A stretch of DNA of 64,000 bases from a bacterium (lineage in GTDB: Bacteria; 4484-113; JAFGCY01), in the NCBI GenBank assembly GCA_016932385.1, contig JAFGCY010000006.1, positions 1-64,000 on the forward strand. The letters run 5' to 3'. The translations under genes and the position numbers were made by a program. The notes under the pieces were generated by a model that did not search any database, was not told the origin of the DNA, and saw only the letters and a list, made by a program, of their open reading frames with translations. Of this stretch, positions 63,722 to 64,000 are shown in pieces (position 1 is the stretch's first letter; each line of letters opens with the position of its first letter).

Positions 63722-64000
<279 letters not shown>

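Overview
The window reads as about 64 kb of chromosome from a GC-rich, diderm (Gram-negative-type) bacterium that I cannot place in a phylum. Support for a diderm envelope: a tripartite-type RND pump with its adaptor, many lipoprotein signal peptides, and a secretin-like lipoprotein. Other features are a dockerin-like doublet, a class II tRNA-Ser without encoded CCA, and the 3' part of a bacterial type A RNase P RNA at the right edge. Starts are mixed. Some genes have a clear Shine-Dalgarno, while others carry a TATAAT-like hexamer 6-8 nt before the start and no ribosome site, so they look leaderless. Small GTAG-led hairpins (REP-like) sit in convergent pairs in several intergenic gaps.

Layout. 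1-0.9 kb: start of a lipoprotein gene, then AT-rich DNA with no recognised gene. 0.9-5.2 kb: zinc-ribbon protein, thiG and a small partner, a Doc toxin broken by an in-frame amber codon with a 55-residue upstream ORF, a lipoprotein, and a PlsC-like acyltransferase. 5.5-8.2 kb: peroxide/iron block (perR-katA, and bacterioferritin divergently). 8.2-13.1 kb: HTH_42 (AlkX/YcaQ-type) protein, ADP-ribosylglycohydrolase, DinB-like protein, double GT2 glycosyltransferase. 13.2-20.6 kb: exported and membrane proteins of mostly unknown role. 20.7-25.3 kb: RND pump and HlyD adaptor. 25.5-29.6 kb: a giant PKD/propeller surface lipoprotein. 30.0-34.9 kb: TPR-ATPase followed by an AT-rich pair (unknown protein plus exported subtilisin-like protease) that looks foreign. 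35.0-36.8 kb: a PhoB/PhoR-like two-component pair.

36.9-53.3 kb is the most striking region. It holds a 1239-residue secretin-like lipoprotein and a triple beta-sandwich lipoprotein on the + strand. Convergent to them is a block encoding a VWA lipoprotein, a tubulin-like GTPase (Tubulin_2/FtsZ-like) and a membrane protein. The membrane protein combines a degenerate tubulin-like N-domain, two TM segments and a C-terminal transglutaminase. Beside the block is an exported permuted papain-like (NlpC/P60-type) protein. I infer an envelope-associated cytoskeletal or remodelling machine. Tubulin-like plus VWA neighbourhoods are known; I do not recall this fused architecture or the secretin pairing.

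53.3-64 kb: tRNA-Ser, GNAT acetyltransferase, zinc-finger membrane protein, two tandem paralogous three-repeat lipoproteins, a 1253-residue multi-TM/proline-rich protein co-transcribed with a zinc-ribbon protein, and rnpB (3' part).
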